Positions 42,427 through 56,393 of a DNA stretch of 64,000 nt are shown piece after piece. Source of the DNA: Bog-756 sp963738545 (GTDB taxonomy: Bacteria; Actinomycetota; Acidimicrobiia; Acidimicrobiales; RAAP-2). The stretch lies in contig CAVTXA010000002.1 in NCBI GenBank assembly GCA_963738545.1, forward strand, positions 1-64,000. Reading direction: 5' to 3'. Position 1 is the stretch's first letter, and every line of letters begins with the position of its first letter. The notes beneath the pieces were generated by a model that saw only the letters and a list, made by a program, of their open reading frames with translations, was not told the DNA's origin and did no database searches. The position numbers were made by a program, and so were the translations under genes.

Positions 42427-43820
42427 CGTGACACCGGTCGGCTGGACACGGCCACCAGATCGTCGGCCCCCTCCGGGGACGACGCCGGCTCCCGGGCGAT
42501 GTCCGTGCGGGCCTGGGCCCCGGGCCACGTGATGGCCTGCACGCCGCGGTAGGCGCGGGACCGGGCCTCGTCGATGGTCGGGCCGAGGGCGGTGACACCC
42601 AGCACCCGGCCCCCGGCGGTGACCACCGCTCCGGCAGTGGCCGTGCTCCCACCAGACGCCGTGCTCTCACCGGAGGCTGTGCCCCCAGCAGCGGCCGTGC
42701 CCGCATGGAAGACCGTGACTCCCTCCACCCGGGCGGCGGCGTCGAGCCCGGTGATGACGTCCCCGGTCCGCGGCGACTCGGGGTAGCCCGCGGCGGCCAT
42801 GACCACGCACACCGCGGCGGTGTCGGCGAACCGGGGCCGGGTCCGGAGGGAGCCGGACGCCACCTCGGCCAGCAGGCCGGCCAGGTCACCTTCGAGACGG
42901 GGCAGGACCACCTGGGTCTCGGGGTCCCCGAACCGCACGTTGAACTCGAGCACCTTGGGGCCGTCCGGGGTCAGCATGAGCCCGGCGTAGAGCACGCCCC
43001 GGTAGTCGATCCCGCGGGCCAGCATCGTGGTCACCAGGGGGGCCACCGCCTCCTCCACCAACCGGTCGACCAGCCCGTCGTCCACCAGCGGGACCGGCGA
43101 GTAGGCACCCATGCCCCCGGTGTTGGGCCCGGCGTCGAGATCGTCGCGTCGCTTGAAGTCCTGGGCCGGGGCCAGGGCGGCCAGACGGTGACCGTCGCAC
43201 AGGACGAGGAGGGAGCACTCCGGCCCCACCAGGCCCTCCTCCACCACCACCCGACGGCCGGCCTCCCCGAAGGCGTGACCGGAGAGCTTGGCGTCGATGT
43301 CGGCGTCGGCCTCGTCGAGCGAGGTGGTGACGAGCACGCCCTTGCCGGCGGCCAGGCCGTCGGTCTTGATCACCCAGGGGCCGGGCAGCGTCCGCAGAAA
43401 GGCCTTGGCCGCCGACGGATCGGTGAAGGCGTCGAAACGGGCGGTGGGCACGCCGGCCTCGGCCAGCATCTCCTTCATGAAGGCCTTGGATCCCTCCAAC
43501 CGGGCGCCGTCGGCACCGGGGCCGAACACCAGCCGGCCCGAGGCCCGCAGCCGGTCGGCCAGTCCGTCGACCAGGGGGGCCTCGGGTCCGATGACGAACA
43601 GGTCGGCGTCGATCTCCTCAGCCGGCGTGTCGACACTGGTGAGGGTGTGTCCCTCGGCCGTCACCCCGCCGATGCCGGGGTTGCCCGGTGTCACGATCAC
43701 GTCGGCGGTCCGGCCGAGCACCACGGCCAAGGCGTGCTCCCGTCCCCCCGACCCGACCACGCACACCGTACGGATGGGCCCGGCGGCGGCCTCCGGCCCG
43801 GACGGCACGGATCCGCTCAT
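42423..43820 (-). CDS. purD: Phosphoribosylamine-glycine ligase (GAR synthetase)
   Basis: Second step of purine synthesis. The 465-residue ATP-grasp protein has VVGSGGREHALAVVLGRT at the N-terminus, the ATP-grasp core PWVIKTDGLAAGKGVLVTTS, PNTGGMGAYSPVP and metal site LEFNVRFGDPETQ. A Gly/Ala/Ser/Thr-rich insertion of about 25 residues (around 385-410; GGTASGESTASGGSTA) interrupts the C-terminal domain and is not normal for the family. ATG 43820 overlaps the purA stop. Confidence 0.94.
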   Translation of the reverse strand: MSGSVPSGPEAAAGPIRTVCVVGSGGREHALAVVLGRTADVIVTPGNPGIGGVTAEGHTLTSVDTPAEEIDADLFVIGPEAPLVDGLADRLRASGRLVFGPGADGARLEGSKAFMKEMLAEAGVPTARFDAFTDPSAAKAFLRTLPGPWVIKTDGLAAGKGVLVTTSLDEADADIDAKLSGHAFGEAGRRVVVEEGLVGPECSLLVLCDGHRLAALAPAQDFKRRDDLDAGPNTGGMGAYSPVPLVDDGLVDRLVEEAVAPLVTTMLARGIDYRGVLYAGLMLTPDGPKVLEFNVRFGDPETQVVLPRLEGDLAGLLAEVASGSLRTRPRFADTAAVCVVMAAAGYPESPRTGDVITGLDAAARVEGVTVFHAGTAAAGGTASGESTASGGSTATAGAVVTAGGRVLGVTALGPTIDEARSRAYRGVQAITWPGAQARTDIAREPASSPEGADDLVAVSSRPVSR

Positions 43821-45097
43821 GCGGCGAAGCGGACGAACTGGTCGCGGCCGGGGCCGACGCCCACTAGGCGGACCGGCGTGCCGATCTGCTCGGCCAGGAA
43901 CCCGACGTAGTCCCGGGCCGCCTGGGGCAGGTCGCTCAGCTCGGTGGCCCCGGTGATGTCGGTCTTCCACCCGGGGAGCTCCTCGTAGACCGGGGTCACC
44001 TGGTGGAACACGGACTGGTGGTACGGGGGGTGGGTGAAGCGCTCGCCGTTGGCCTCATAGGCCACACAGACCTTCACGGTGTCGAAGGTGTCCAACACGT
44101 CCAGCTTGGTCAGGGCCACCTCGGAGAGCGAGTTGAGGCGCACGGCCTGTCGCATCATGACGGCGTCGAACCACCCGGGCCGGCGCCGGCGCTTGGTGTT
44201 GACGCCGTACTCGTGGCCCCGGTCCACCAGGGTGTCGCCGATCTCGTCGACCAGCTCGGTGGGGAACGGGCCACTCCCCACCCGGGTGACGTAGGCCTTG
44301 GCGATCCCGATGACCTCGTCGACGTAGCGCGGGCCGATGCCCGCTCCCGTGCAGGCCCCGCCGGCCACCGGATTGGAGGAGGTGACGAAGGGGTAGGTGC
44401 CGTGGTCGAGGTCGAGGAAGGTGGCCTGGGCCCCCTCCAGCAGTACATGGGCGCCGCGCTCGAGGGCGTCGTGGAGGAGACCGACGGTGTCGGCCACCAT
44501 GGGGATCACCCGGGGGGCCAGCTCGTCGAGATAGTGGGCGCAGATCTCGTCGGCCGACAGGGGCAGGCGGTTGTACACCTTGGCCAGGACGGCGTTCTTC
44601 TCCTTCAGGACCACATCGAGCTTCTGTCGGAAGATCTTGGGATCGAGCAGGTCCTGCACGCGCAGCCCCACCCGGGAGGACTTGTCGGCGTAGGCCGGCC
44701 CGATGCCCCGCTTGGTGGTGCCCAACTTGTTCTTGCCCAGGTACCGTTCGGCCAGCTGATCGAGCTCGTGGTGGTAGGGCATGATCAGGTGGGCATTGCC
44801 GCTGACCAGCAGTCGGCTGGTGTCGATGCCCTTGCCGGCCAGCGTGTCCACCTCGGCCAGGAGCACGGTGGGGTCGACCACGACGCCGTTGCCGATCACC
44901 GGGGTGATGTGGTCGTAGAGGATCCCGCTCGGGACCAGCTGGAGGGCGAAGGTCTCACCGTCCACCACGATGGTGTGACCGGCGTTGTGGCCGCCCTGGT
45001 AGCGGACGACCAGCTCCATCTCCTTGGCCAGGAGGTCGGTCAGCTTGCCCTTGCCTTCATCACCCCACTGGGTCCCGACGACGACGGTTGCCGGCAC
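43817..45097 (-). CDS. purA: Adenylosuccinate synthetase
   Basis: Uses GTP to join IMP and aspartate. The 426-residue protein has the P-loop start VVVGTQWGDEGKGKLTDLLA, YQGGHNAGHTIVVDGE, KRGIGPAYADKSSR and the GTP-base motif LTKLDVLDTF. First gene of the six-gene run. GTG 45097 has GGAGAG directly upstream. Confidence 0.96.
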   Translation of the reverse strand: MPATVVVGTQWGDEGKGKLTDLLAKEMELVVRYQGGHNAGHTIVVDGETFALQLVPSGILYDHITPVIGNGVVVDPTVLLAEVDTLAGKGIDTSRLLVSGNAHLIMPYHHELDQLAERYLGKNKLGTTKRGIGPAYADKSSRVGLRVQDLLDPKIFRQKLDVVLKEKNAVLAKVYNRLPLSADEICAHYLDELAPRVIPMVADTVGLLHDALERGAHVLLEGAQATFLDLDHGTYPFVTSSNPVAGGACTGAGIGPRYVDEVIGIAKAYVTRVGSGPFPTELVDEIGDTLVDRGHEYGVNTKRRRRPGWFDAVMMRQAVRLNSLSEVALTKLDVLDTFDTVKVCVAYEANGERFTHPPYHQSVFHQVTPVYEELPGWKTDITGATELSDLPQAARDYVGFLAEQIGTPVRLVGVGPGRDQFVRFAA

Positions 45098-45197
45098 GCG
45101 TCTCTCCTCCGTTGCGAAAAGCGGATTACGCACCAGTGTAGCCCGCAGGGCCACCGGGCCGTGAGGCCGGTGGGCCACCGGTGGCCGGCCGGGAACC

Positions 45198-45980
45198 TCA
45201 GGCCTGGGCGACGACGAGGAGGGACCGCCCCGGGACGGCGGTGGCATCGAAGGCGGTGGCGTCGAACGTGTCGACCACCGCCCATCCCGCGCCCTCGACC
45301 AGTGCCAGGTGCGCCGACCGGGACAGGATGGTGCGCCACGGCTCGGCCCCGGCTCTGGGGCGGGCGGCGTTGGCCCGATCCGTCACCCCCGCCGAGTCGA
45401 GTCCCTCGGGGTGCACGGCCAGGCTGGCGGCGAGGACGCTGCCCGCCCCAGCCCGGGCCCGCACCCCTCCGAGCAGGTCGGCGATCTCACGGCTCCCGAG
45501 GTAGACGAGGAGGCCCTCGGCTAGGACCAGGGTGGGGCGGTCGGTCCGGTGGCCGGCCCGGTCCAGGGCGGCGGCCAGCCCGTCCCCACAGAAGTCCACC
45601 GGCACCAGTGTCGGCCCGCGCCGGGCGGCCCCCATCCGCTCGAGACGCAGGCGCTTGTCGTCCTGGGTGTCCGGATGGTCGACCTCGAAGAAGCGGACTC
45701 CCGGCGTCCGGAACCGGAGGGCCCGGTCGTCGTAGCCGGCCCCGAGCACGACCACCTGGTCGCACCCCCGTCCGAGGGCGTCCACCACCTGGTCATCGAA
45801 GAACCGGGTGCGGGCGGCGAGTTGGGCGCGCATGGCCTCGTCCCGGACCGGGGCCATCCCGGCGCACAAGGTGGCCTGGGCGTCGGCATCCCCGTCCGGG
45901 CTCGACGCCCGGGGCAGCGTGGCCCGCCACGCCGCCACCGCCTGGCTGGTCCGTGAGGGGCGGGCCCTGGCCTGGTCCAT
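45198..45980 (-). CDS. Class I SAM-dependent methyltransferase (leucine carboxyl methyltransferase type)
   Basis: A 260-residue PF04072-like enzyme. SAM-binding motif I is VVVLGAGYDDRALRF (about residues 76-90), followed by the acidic VRFFEVDHPDTQDDKR and VLAEGLLVYLGSREI. The family includes the many mycobacterial S-adenosylmethionine methyltransferases of unknown substrate. It is divergent from a MarR gene with a 75-base AT-rich gap, so MarR is a likely regulator. Confidence 0.8.
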   Translation of the reverse strand: MDQARARPSRTSQAVAAWRATLPRASSPDGDADAQATLCAGMAPVRDEAMRAQLAARTRFFDDQVVDALGRGCDQVVVLGAGYDDRALRFRTPGVRFFEVDHPDTQDDKRLRLERMGAARRGPTLVPVDFCGDGLAAALDRAGHRTDRPTLVLAEGLLVYLGSREIADLLGGVRARAGAGSVLAASLAVHPEGLDSAGVTDRANAARPRAGAEPWRTILSRSAHLALVEGAGWAVVDTFDATAFDATAVPGRSLLVVAQA

Positions 45981-46055
45981 GGCCTCACTATAGTACCTCT
46001 TCTTGACTATCCTGTTTATTGACTTTTTGGACCCCGGGCTCTACGGTGGTCCGGC
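45981..46055. promoter_or_regulatory. Divergent promoter region, methyltransferase/MarR
   Basis: A 75-base AT-rich gap. On the minus strand TATAGT lies 6 bases before the methyltransferase ATG, suggesting a leaderless message. On the plus strand TTGACT occurs twice, 15 bases apart. Half-sites ATAGT and ACTAT face each other across 14 bases and could be a MarR operator. Confidence 0.35.
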
Positions 46056-46505
46056 ATGGACGCCGATCCGGAGCTGCCCTGGTACGAGACAGTGGCCCTC
46101 CCCGCCCTCCTGCGTCACGCCCGCACCACCTACGGCACGGCCATGCGCCGGGCCCAGAGCGAGGTGGGGTGCGAGGACATCCCGCGCAACGGCAGCTACG
46201 TCCTCGGGGCCATTTCACGCGGGGGCTCGCCGCTCAGTGGGATCATCGAGGGCCTGGGCGTGTCCAAGCAGGCGGCCGGGCAGCTGGTGGACACCCTCGT
46301 CGTCCGCGGCTACCTCGACCGCGCTCCCGATCCCGACGACCGGCGGCGGATGACCGTCTCCCTGACCGACCGTGGGCGGGCGGCGGCGGCGGCCGGGCGC
46401 CAGGCGGTGGACCGCATCGACGATCAGCTGGCGGCTCGGGTGGGCCCCGAGAGCGTGGCCCACACCCGGGCCACCCTTGCCGCCCTCATCGGCCTCAAGG
46501 ACTGA
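46056..46505 (+). CDS. MarR-family transcriptional regulator
   Basis: A 149-residue winged-helix regulator. The HTH is SPLSGIIEGLGVSKQAAGQL, the wing is LDRAPDPDDRRRMTVSLTDR, and the C-terminal helix ends at LAALIGLKD. Likely controls itself and the divergent methyltransferase through the shared gap. MarR proteins are usually relieved by small aromatic ligands or oxidation; no Cys switch is clear (one Cys in EVGCEDI). Confidence 0.85.
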   Translation: MDADPELPWYETVALPALLRHARTTYGTAMRRAQSEVGCEDIPRNGSYVLGAISRGGSPLSGIIEGLGVSKQAAGQLVDTLVVRGYLDRAPDPDDRRRMTVSLTDRGRAAAAAGRQAVDRIDDQLAARVGPESVAHTRATLAALIGLKD

Positions 46506-46523
46506 CGCCGACGGCCCTGTCCC

Positions 46524-48535
46524 TCAGCCCCCCGAGGTCCGCTCTCGCCGGAGGGCCTGGGCCACGGCCCGCATGAACAGGACCGACGAGAACACGAGCC
46601 CGATGAAGCCGATGGCCTGCAGGGAGAGACGGATGTCGTGGGACGGGGCCAGTTCGGCGGCCACCAGGATGACGCCCGAGGCGATCAGGCCCATCGAGCC
46701 GAACACGGCGACCAGGATCCGGTCGATCCACCCGCTCACCACCCGCTCGTCACCGTCGGCGAACCGCTCCACCCGCACACTCATGCGGCCGGCCCGCAGC
46801 TGGGTGGCCAACTCGTCGAGGTGCTCGGGGAGGGTGCGGAGGGCCGGCAGGGCCCGGCGCAACTCCTGTTGGAGGAGGTCGCCGGCCATGTCGGGGTCCC
46901 GGGTGGCGAGGGCGTCGGCCGCCGCGGTGGCCTCCCGGGCCAGGTCGAAGGACGGGTCGATCAGCCGCAGGGTGCCGTCCAACGTGAGCAGCGCCTTGGA
47001 CAGGGACGTCATCGACGCCGGCACGTGCAGGCCGTGGTGGGTCATCACGCCGAGGACCTCGGGGATGATGGCCGGGTCGAAGCCCCCGCGCCCTCGACCA
47101 TGAGGGTGGCGATATCGGACTCCAGGCTCTGGAGGTCGGCGGTGGCGTCGGCCCCGGCCAGGTGCCGGACGGCCCGGGCCACCACCACGGGCTCGTTGGC
47201 GCTCATGCCCACGGCGATGTCCTGGAGGGCCCGTCGGGTCACCGGGTCGAGGAGGCCGACGGCCCCGAAGTCGAGGAGCCACAGCCGACCCCACTGGTCG
47301 ACCATGAGATTGCCGGGATGCGGATCGGCGTGGAAGATCATGCCGTAGAGCACCTGGTCGAGGAAGCTGGTCAGGAGCGACGAGGCCAGCAGATGGGGCG
47401 GGGCCCCACTGGCGGCGATGGCCCCGGGGGCGTCGATCGGCCGACCGGGAGCCTCCTCCATGACCAGCAGCCGGTCGGTGGACAGCTCGTCGAAGATGGC
47501 CGGGACCCTGATCACGTCGTCGGCCGGGTCGTCGTGGGACACCGCCTCGCGCAGCCGTTCGCACATGGTGGCCTCGCGCACGTAGTCGAGCTCGTGGTCC
47601 ATGCTGGTGATCAACTCATCGGCCAGGTCGCGCACCCCGAGCTCGGCCGCCCCTGCGATACGGCGCTCGGCCATCCGCGCCGCCAGCCGCAGCACCGTGG
47701 CGTCCCGGCGGAGCAGCTCGTCGAGGCCGGGGCGCTGCACTTTGACCACCACCGCCTCACCCGTGGTCAGGGTGGCCCGGTGGGCCTGGCCGATCGAGGC
47801 GGCGGCCAGCGGCTCGAAGTCGAAGTCGGCGAAGACCTCCTCCACCTTCCGGCCCAGCTCGCCCTCGACAAGGGGGCGCACCTGCTCGGCCGGGATGGGC
47901 CGGACCGACGAGCGCAGGCGGGACAGCTCTTCGATCACCGGCTCGGACAGCAGGTCACTCCGCGTGGAGGCGATCTGGCCGAACTTCACGAACATCCCCC
48001 CTACCTCCTCGAGGGTCAGGCGGAGGCGCCGGCCGAACTCGGCGCTGGCCATGCCCGAGGTGGAGAGGAACTGGGGTCGGGCCAGCCCGTTGCGTCGGGC
48101 CACCGACACCACCTCCCACGACCGACCGAGCGGGGACAGGCTCCGGCGGATTCCCCGCACGGGATGGAGCCAGGCCCGCCGGGAGCGGCGGCGGCGGCCG
48201 ACCACTCGGCGCCGGCCGACGGCCTCGGGGATGATCATGAGGACCATGGTGGCCAGCACGCCGAACAGGGCCGTGAGGGCGTAGACCACCGTAGTGTCGT
48301 TGCTCCCCCGCATCACCGCCTCGGCACCGATGGCCCCGATCAGCGTTCCGACCAGGGCCGTGGCCAAGGAGCGCCACCGGCCCACCGAGATCCCGACCAG
48401 ACGCGCGCTCACCAGGGCCAGCACCACGACGAAGAGCACGGCGAGGAGGAGGGAGAAGACGTTCTTGAAGGTGAACCGCACGGTCAGGGCGGCGACCGTC
48501 GCCGCCAGCGAGTTCACCGGTGGGGCCCCGAGCAT
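46524..48535 (-). pseudogene. ABC1/UbiB-family kinase-like membrane protein with one frameshift
   Basis: The first frame (48535 to about 47090) gives three N-terminal membrane helices (for example FSLLLAVLFVVVLALVSARL) and a UbiB kinase core: KxGQ motif (GGMFVKFGQIASTRSDLL), Ala-rich loop (AAASIGQAHRATL), VVVKVQRPGLDELL, and FHADPHPGNLMV with LLDFGAVG. At a run of five G's at about 47088-47092 the sense jumps to a second frame (GFDPAIIPEVLGVMTHHGLH) that continues about 190 residues to 46524 with two C-terminal helices. Both frames look under selection, so this is either a very recent frameshift or a sequencing error. UbiB proteins support quinone metabolism. Confidence 0.65.
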
Positions 48536-48647
48536 CGAACCGCTATCCCTTTCGCCGACGACAGGGCCACATGATCGCCCGCCCGGCGGCCCCCGTCCAC
48601 CTGGTGGACGAGACCTCGCCGTCGGGCCCCGAGGTCACGCCCCCGGA

Positions 48648-51136
<2,489 letters not shown>

Positions 51137-51140
<4 letters not shown>

Positions 51141-51544
51141 CGGGTGCCTCCCACTCCCTGGGCGGAACGACGGCTCGGCCGGGTCGGCACGAGCTTCTGT
51201 GACAGGGGAACCAGCTCACGCCGGTACTGGCGGTGGGTGACAGCCACCGCCTCACGGGCCTCGGCCCGGGTGGCGTCCAACTCGCGGTGGAGTCGGGCCA
51301 CCTCGGCCTCGAGCTCCATCACCCGGCGGACCCCTTCTAAATTGAGGCCGGCGTTGGTCAGGCTCTGGATGTGGCGGAGCCGGTCCAGATCCTGCTCGCT
51401 GAAGCGGCGGCTGCCCCCCTCGGTCCGGCTGGGATCGAGCAGGCCCTTGCGCTCGTAGACCCGCAAGGTCTGGGGGTGCACGCCGGTGAGCTCGGCAGCC
51501 ACCGAGATCACGTACACGGCACGGCTATGGCGGTCGTCGGTCAT
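51137..51544 (-). CDS. hspR: HspR heat-shock repressor (MerR type)
   Basis: A 135-residue MerR-like repressor that in actinobacteria binds HAIR sites with DnaK as co-repressor. The DNA-binding domain is YVISVAAELTGVHPQTLRVY then ERKGLLDPSRTEGGSRRFSE. A helical middle (LNLEGVRRVMELEAEVARLH) and a basic tail follow. It starts just after dnaJ and overlaps clpB. Confidence 0.92.
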
Positions 51545-51545
51545 C

Positions 51546-52676
51546 TCAAACTCCCAGGCTGTCGCGCGCCGGTGGGTCGACCACCTCGGCCAACGCCTCC
51601 ACCGCGGCGCGCTGCTCGTCGGTCAGCTTTTCGGGAACTTCGACGTCCACGGTGACCAGCAGGTCCCCGGTGGCGTTCTTCTTGCCGGCGGGGACCCCTC
51701 TCCCCTTGACCCGGAAAGTACGGCCCGAGGGCGTCCCGGCCGGGACCCTCAAGGTGACCGGTTCGGTGAGGGTGGGCACGGTCAGGGTGGTCCCGAGCGT
51801 GGCCTCCGGATAGGAGACGGGAACCGAGAGGGTCAGGTTGCGACCCCGCCGGCCGAACAGGCCGTGACGGTCCACCCGCACCACCACGTAGAGATCGCCG
51901 CTCGGGGCGTTGCCCCGTCCCGCTGCCCCCCGTCCCTTGACCCGGATGCGCTGACCGTCCTCCACGCCGGCCGGGATCCGTACCTTGACCGAACGGTTGC
52001 GGTGCTCCACCCCGGTACCCGAGCACGTGGGGCAGGGCGTGGTCACCACGGTGCCCCGGCCCCCGCACTGCGGGCAGATCTGGCTGAGGGAGAAGAGGCC
52101 CTGGTTGTCCTGGAGCGAACCCGTGCCCCCGCAGCGCGGGCAGGTGGTGGGCTGAGTGCCCGGGGCCGCCCCCGATCCCTGGCAGGTATGGCAGCGGGCG
52201 TCGGTGGTTATGTTGACCGAGGTGGTGACCCCGGCCACGGCGTCCTCGAAGGACAGGTGCAGCTCGGTCTCGATGTCGGCGCCGCGCTGGGGTCCGGCGG
52301 CGGTGGCCCCGCCCCGCCGTCCTCGACCGAACAGGCCGCCGAAGAGGTCCCCGAGATCGCCCATGTCCTCGACCCGGTAGGTCCCACCCCCACCCTGGCC
52401 GCCGAAGCCGCCGGGGAAGCCACCTCCGCCGAAGCCGCCGGCCGCCGGACCCATGGTCCGGACCTCGTCGTACTCCTTGCGTCGCTCGGCGTCACCGAGG
52501 ACGTCGTAGGCCGCGGATACCTCCTTGAAGGTCTCCTCCTCCCCCGGGTTGGTGTCGGGGTGGTGCTTCTTGGCCAGCTTCCGGTACGCGCTGGTGATCT
52601 CCTTGGCCGTCGCCGTCGACGACACGCCCAGGGTCTTGTAGTAATCCTTCTCGAACCATTCGCGTTGCGGCGCCAC
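51546..52676 (-). CDS. dnaJ: DnaJ co-chaperone
   Basis: A 376-residue type I J-protein: J domain with KKHHPDTNPG (HPD), a Gly/Phe-rich segment (GGFGGGGFPGGFGG), four zinc-binding repeats (CHTCQGSGAA, CPRCGGTGSL, CPQCGGRGTV, CPTCSGTGVE) and a C-terminal substrate domain. GTG 52676 is the start. It stimulates DnaK ATPase. The stop is 1 base before the hspR start codon region. Confidence 0.95.
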   Translation of the reverse strand: MAPQREWFEKDYYKTLGVSSTATAKEITSAYRKLAKKHHPDTNPGEEETFKEVSAAYDVLGDAERRKEYDEVRTMGPAAGGFGGGGFPGGFGGQGGGGTYRVEDMGDLGDLFGGLFGRGRRGGATAAGPQRGADIETELHLSFEDAVAGVTTSVNITTDARCHTCQGSGAAPGTQPTTCPRCGGTGSLQDNQGLFSLSQICPQCGGRGTVVTTPCPTCSGTGVEHRNRSVKVRIPAGVEDGQRIRVKGRGAAGRGNAPSGDLYVVVRVDRHGLFGRRGRNLTLSVPVSYPEATLGTTLTVPTLTEPVTLRVPAGTPSGRTFRVKGRGVPAGKKNATGDLLVTVDVEVPEKLTDEQRAAVEALAEVVDPPARDSLGV

Positions 52677-52721
52677 TCGGTGTCTACCCCGTCCTTTCCT
52701 GCCGTTTCGGCCTACGTCTCG

Positions 52722-53426
52722 CTACGAGTCCCGCACCATCACCATGGCCGGGCGCACGACGGATCCCCGCCAGCGGTAGCCAGCTCTCATGACCTGACCC
52801 ACCACCGGTTCGGCGGGCGCGCCCGGCACGGCGGCCGCACCGCCGGCCCCGCCATCCTCGGCCTCTTCGGCCGGCAGGTGGCCCACCGCCTCGTGGGCGT
52901 TGGGGTCGAACGTCTCGCCCAGCGGGTCGATGCGCTCGAGGCCCTCTTTGACCAGGACGTCGTGGAGCTGACTGGCCACGGCCACGAGGGCGCGGCCGTC
53001 CGCGGACTCGGGGTCCCCGAGGTGCTGGGTGGCCAGGTCGAGGGTGTCGAGCACGGGCAGGACCTTCTCCACCAGCGACACGGCGGCCCGGGCCATCTGA
53101 TCGGTCTGCTGTTTGACCACCCGCTTCTTGTAGTTCTCGAACTCGGCCTGCAACCGGCGCAGGGAGTCGAGGTACTCGTCGCGCTGGTTGAGGGCCAGCG
53201 CCACGGGGTCGTCGTCGGCGAACACGTCGTCCACCGCGGCACTCACGTCGGCGGCGTCGAGGATCTCGGCATCGGCGACGTCGTCGCTCTCGCTGCCCTC
53301 GGGCACTCCTCCGTGGGCCTCATAGTCGGGGCCCAACCCGGATTCGGGCGGTGGGGATCCCGGGGGCCACTCGGCCCCCGGGTCCCCCGGACCCCCGTTG
53401 CCATCTGACTGGTCGTTGCCGGACAT
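52722..53426 (-). CDS. grpE: GrpE nucleotide-exchange factor
   Basis: A 234-residue exchange factor for DnaK. The N-terminal 70 residues are acidic and disordered. The long helix RDEYLDSLRRLQAEFENYKK and the beta domain (ETFDPNAHEAVGHLPAEEAE; VVGQVMRAGYRWRGSVVRPA) follow the family. Six bases separate it from the dnaK stop. Confidence 0.94.
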   Translation of the reverse strand: MSGNDQSDGNGGPGDPGAEWPPGSPPPESGLGPDYEAHGGVPEGSESDDVADAEILDAADVSAAVDDVFADDDPVALALNQRDEYLDSLRRLQAEFENYKKRVVKQQTDQMARAAVSLVEKVLPVLDTLDLATQHLGDPESADGRALVAVASQLHDVLVKEGLERIDPLGETFDPNAHEAVGHLPAEEAEDGGAGGAAAVPGAPAEPVVGQVMRAGYRWRGSVVRPAMVMVRDS

Positions 53427-53432
53427 CGGCGA

Positions 53433-55265
<1,833 letters not shown>

Positions 55266-55378
55266 CGTTGCTTCCTCCTGCTTCCTGCCCACTCCGGGCT
55301 CTCTTTGGTTGGTTCGGGTCCTGCGACCCGAACCGTTCTGACTCGAACTGTCGTACTTACGCATTTCCTACAGGAGCA

Positions 55379-55410
55379 ACTATACCAAAGTTGAGTGTCA
55401 TATTGTTAAG
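55379..55410 (-). promoter_or_regulatory. dnaK promoter with a degenerate HAIR (HspR) operator
   Basis: On the plus strand GTTGAGT (55390-55396), seven bases, then TGTTAAG (55404-55410) follow the HAIR layout CTTGAGT-N7-ACTCAAG with a good left half and a weaker right half. On the minus strand TTAACA (55404-55409) and TATAGT (55379-55384) form a -35/-10 pair with a long 19-base spacer, so the operator overlaps the -35. Consistent with HspR control. Confidence 0.55.
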
Positions 55411-55467
55411 TTTTCTCTCAATTCTTTGTGAGGCGAAGCACAAGGTGGCCGGGATACGCTCGATCCC

Positions 55468-56223
55468 ATGCCCCAGCTGGTGCTCCTCCGCCACGGCCAG
55501 TCCCAATGGAACGCCGACAACCTGTTCACCGGGTGGTTCGACGTGGACCTGACCCGGCAGGGTGAGGACGAGGCCCGCCAGTCCGGCCGGCTGCTGGCCG
55601 ACGAGGACCGCCTGGACCTGCGGGTGCTCCATACCTCCCTGCTGACCCGGGCCATCCGCACCGCCGAGCTCTCACTGGAGGTCGCCGGCCGGAGTTGGCT
55701 CCCCGTCCGTCGCCACTGGCGCCTGAACGAGCGCCACTACGGGGCGCTCCAGGGTCTCGACAAGAAGGAGACGACGGCCCGGCACGGGGAGGCCCAGGTC
55801 AAAGAGTGGCGACGGAGCTACGACACGCCCCCGCCCTCCGTCGAACCCGGGAGCGAGCACCACCCGGGAGGCGATCCCCGCTATCGGGACGTGCCTACCG
55901 AGCTCCTACCCGTGGGCGAATGCCTGGCCGACGTGGTGGCCCGCGTCCTGCCCTACTGGTACGACGCCATCGTGCCCGACCTGCTCGCCGAGGGCCCGAG
56001 GGGCGGGGCGGTGCTGGTGGTGGCCCACGGCAACAGCCTGCGCGCCCTGCGCAAGCACATCGACGGCATCGGGGACGACGACATCGTCGGCCTGGATATT
56101 CCGACCGGCATCCCCTTCCTGTACCACCTGGCCGACGACCTGTCCGTGGTGTCCAGCGGCTACCTAGGTGACCCTGAGGCCGCGGCGGCCGCGGCCGCCG
56201 CCGTCAGTCGCCAGGCCGGCTGA
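55468..56223 (+). CDS. gpmA: 2,3-bisphosphoglycerate-dependent phosphoglycerate mutase
   Basis: Interconverts 2- and 3-phosphoglycerate in glycolysis. The 251-residue protein has the phospho-His motif LVLLRHGQSQWNADNLFTGW, LNERHYGALQGLDKKETTAR and the second His in VVAHGNSLRALRKHIDGIGD. The C-terminus has an Ala-rich run (PEAAAAAAAAVS). Divergent from dnaK and convergent with glnB. Confidence 0.95.
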   Translation: MPQLVLLRHGQSQWNADNLFTGWFDVDLTRQGEDEARQSGRLLADEDRLDLRVLHTSLLTRAIRTAELSLEVAGRSWLPVRRHWRLNERHYGALQGLDKKETTARHGEAQVKEWRRSYDTPPPSVEPGSEHHPGGDPRYRDVPTELLPVGECLADVVARVLPYWYDAIVPDLLAEGPRGGAVLVVAHGNSLRALRKHIDGIGDDDIVGLDIPTGIPFLYHLADDLSVVSSGYLGDPEAAAAAAAAVSRQAG

Positions 56224-56302
56224 CCGCTTCCCCCTTTCTGCATCCCCCGGTCCGCCGGCCGTGGCCGGGATCAACCCGTGGTGGTGAGCCCGGGCCTGGA
56301 CA

Positions 56303-56338
56303 TACGAAAGGCCGGCTCCGAAGAGCCGACCTCTCGTA
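56303..56338. terminator. Hairpin between convergent gpmA and glnB
   Basis: An inner stem CGGCTC (56313-56318) and GAGCCG (56323-56328) closes a CGAA tetraloop, extended by AGG/CCT and an outer TACGA/TCGTA. It lies between two converging genes and could end transcripts from both sides, though no T-run follows. Confidence 0.55.
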
Positions 56339-56393
56339 CTTCCGGTGCGTCTGTCCCCACACACGACACCGTGATGTTGCCTCGTGATGCTGC

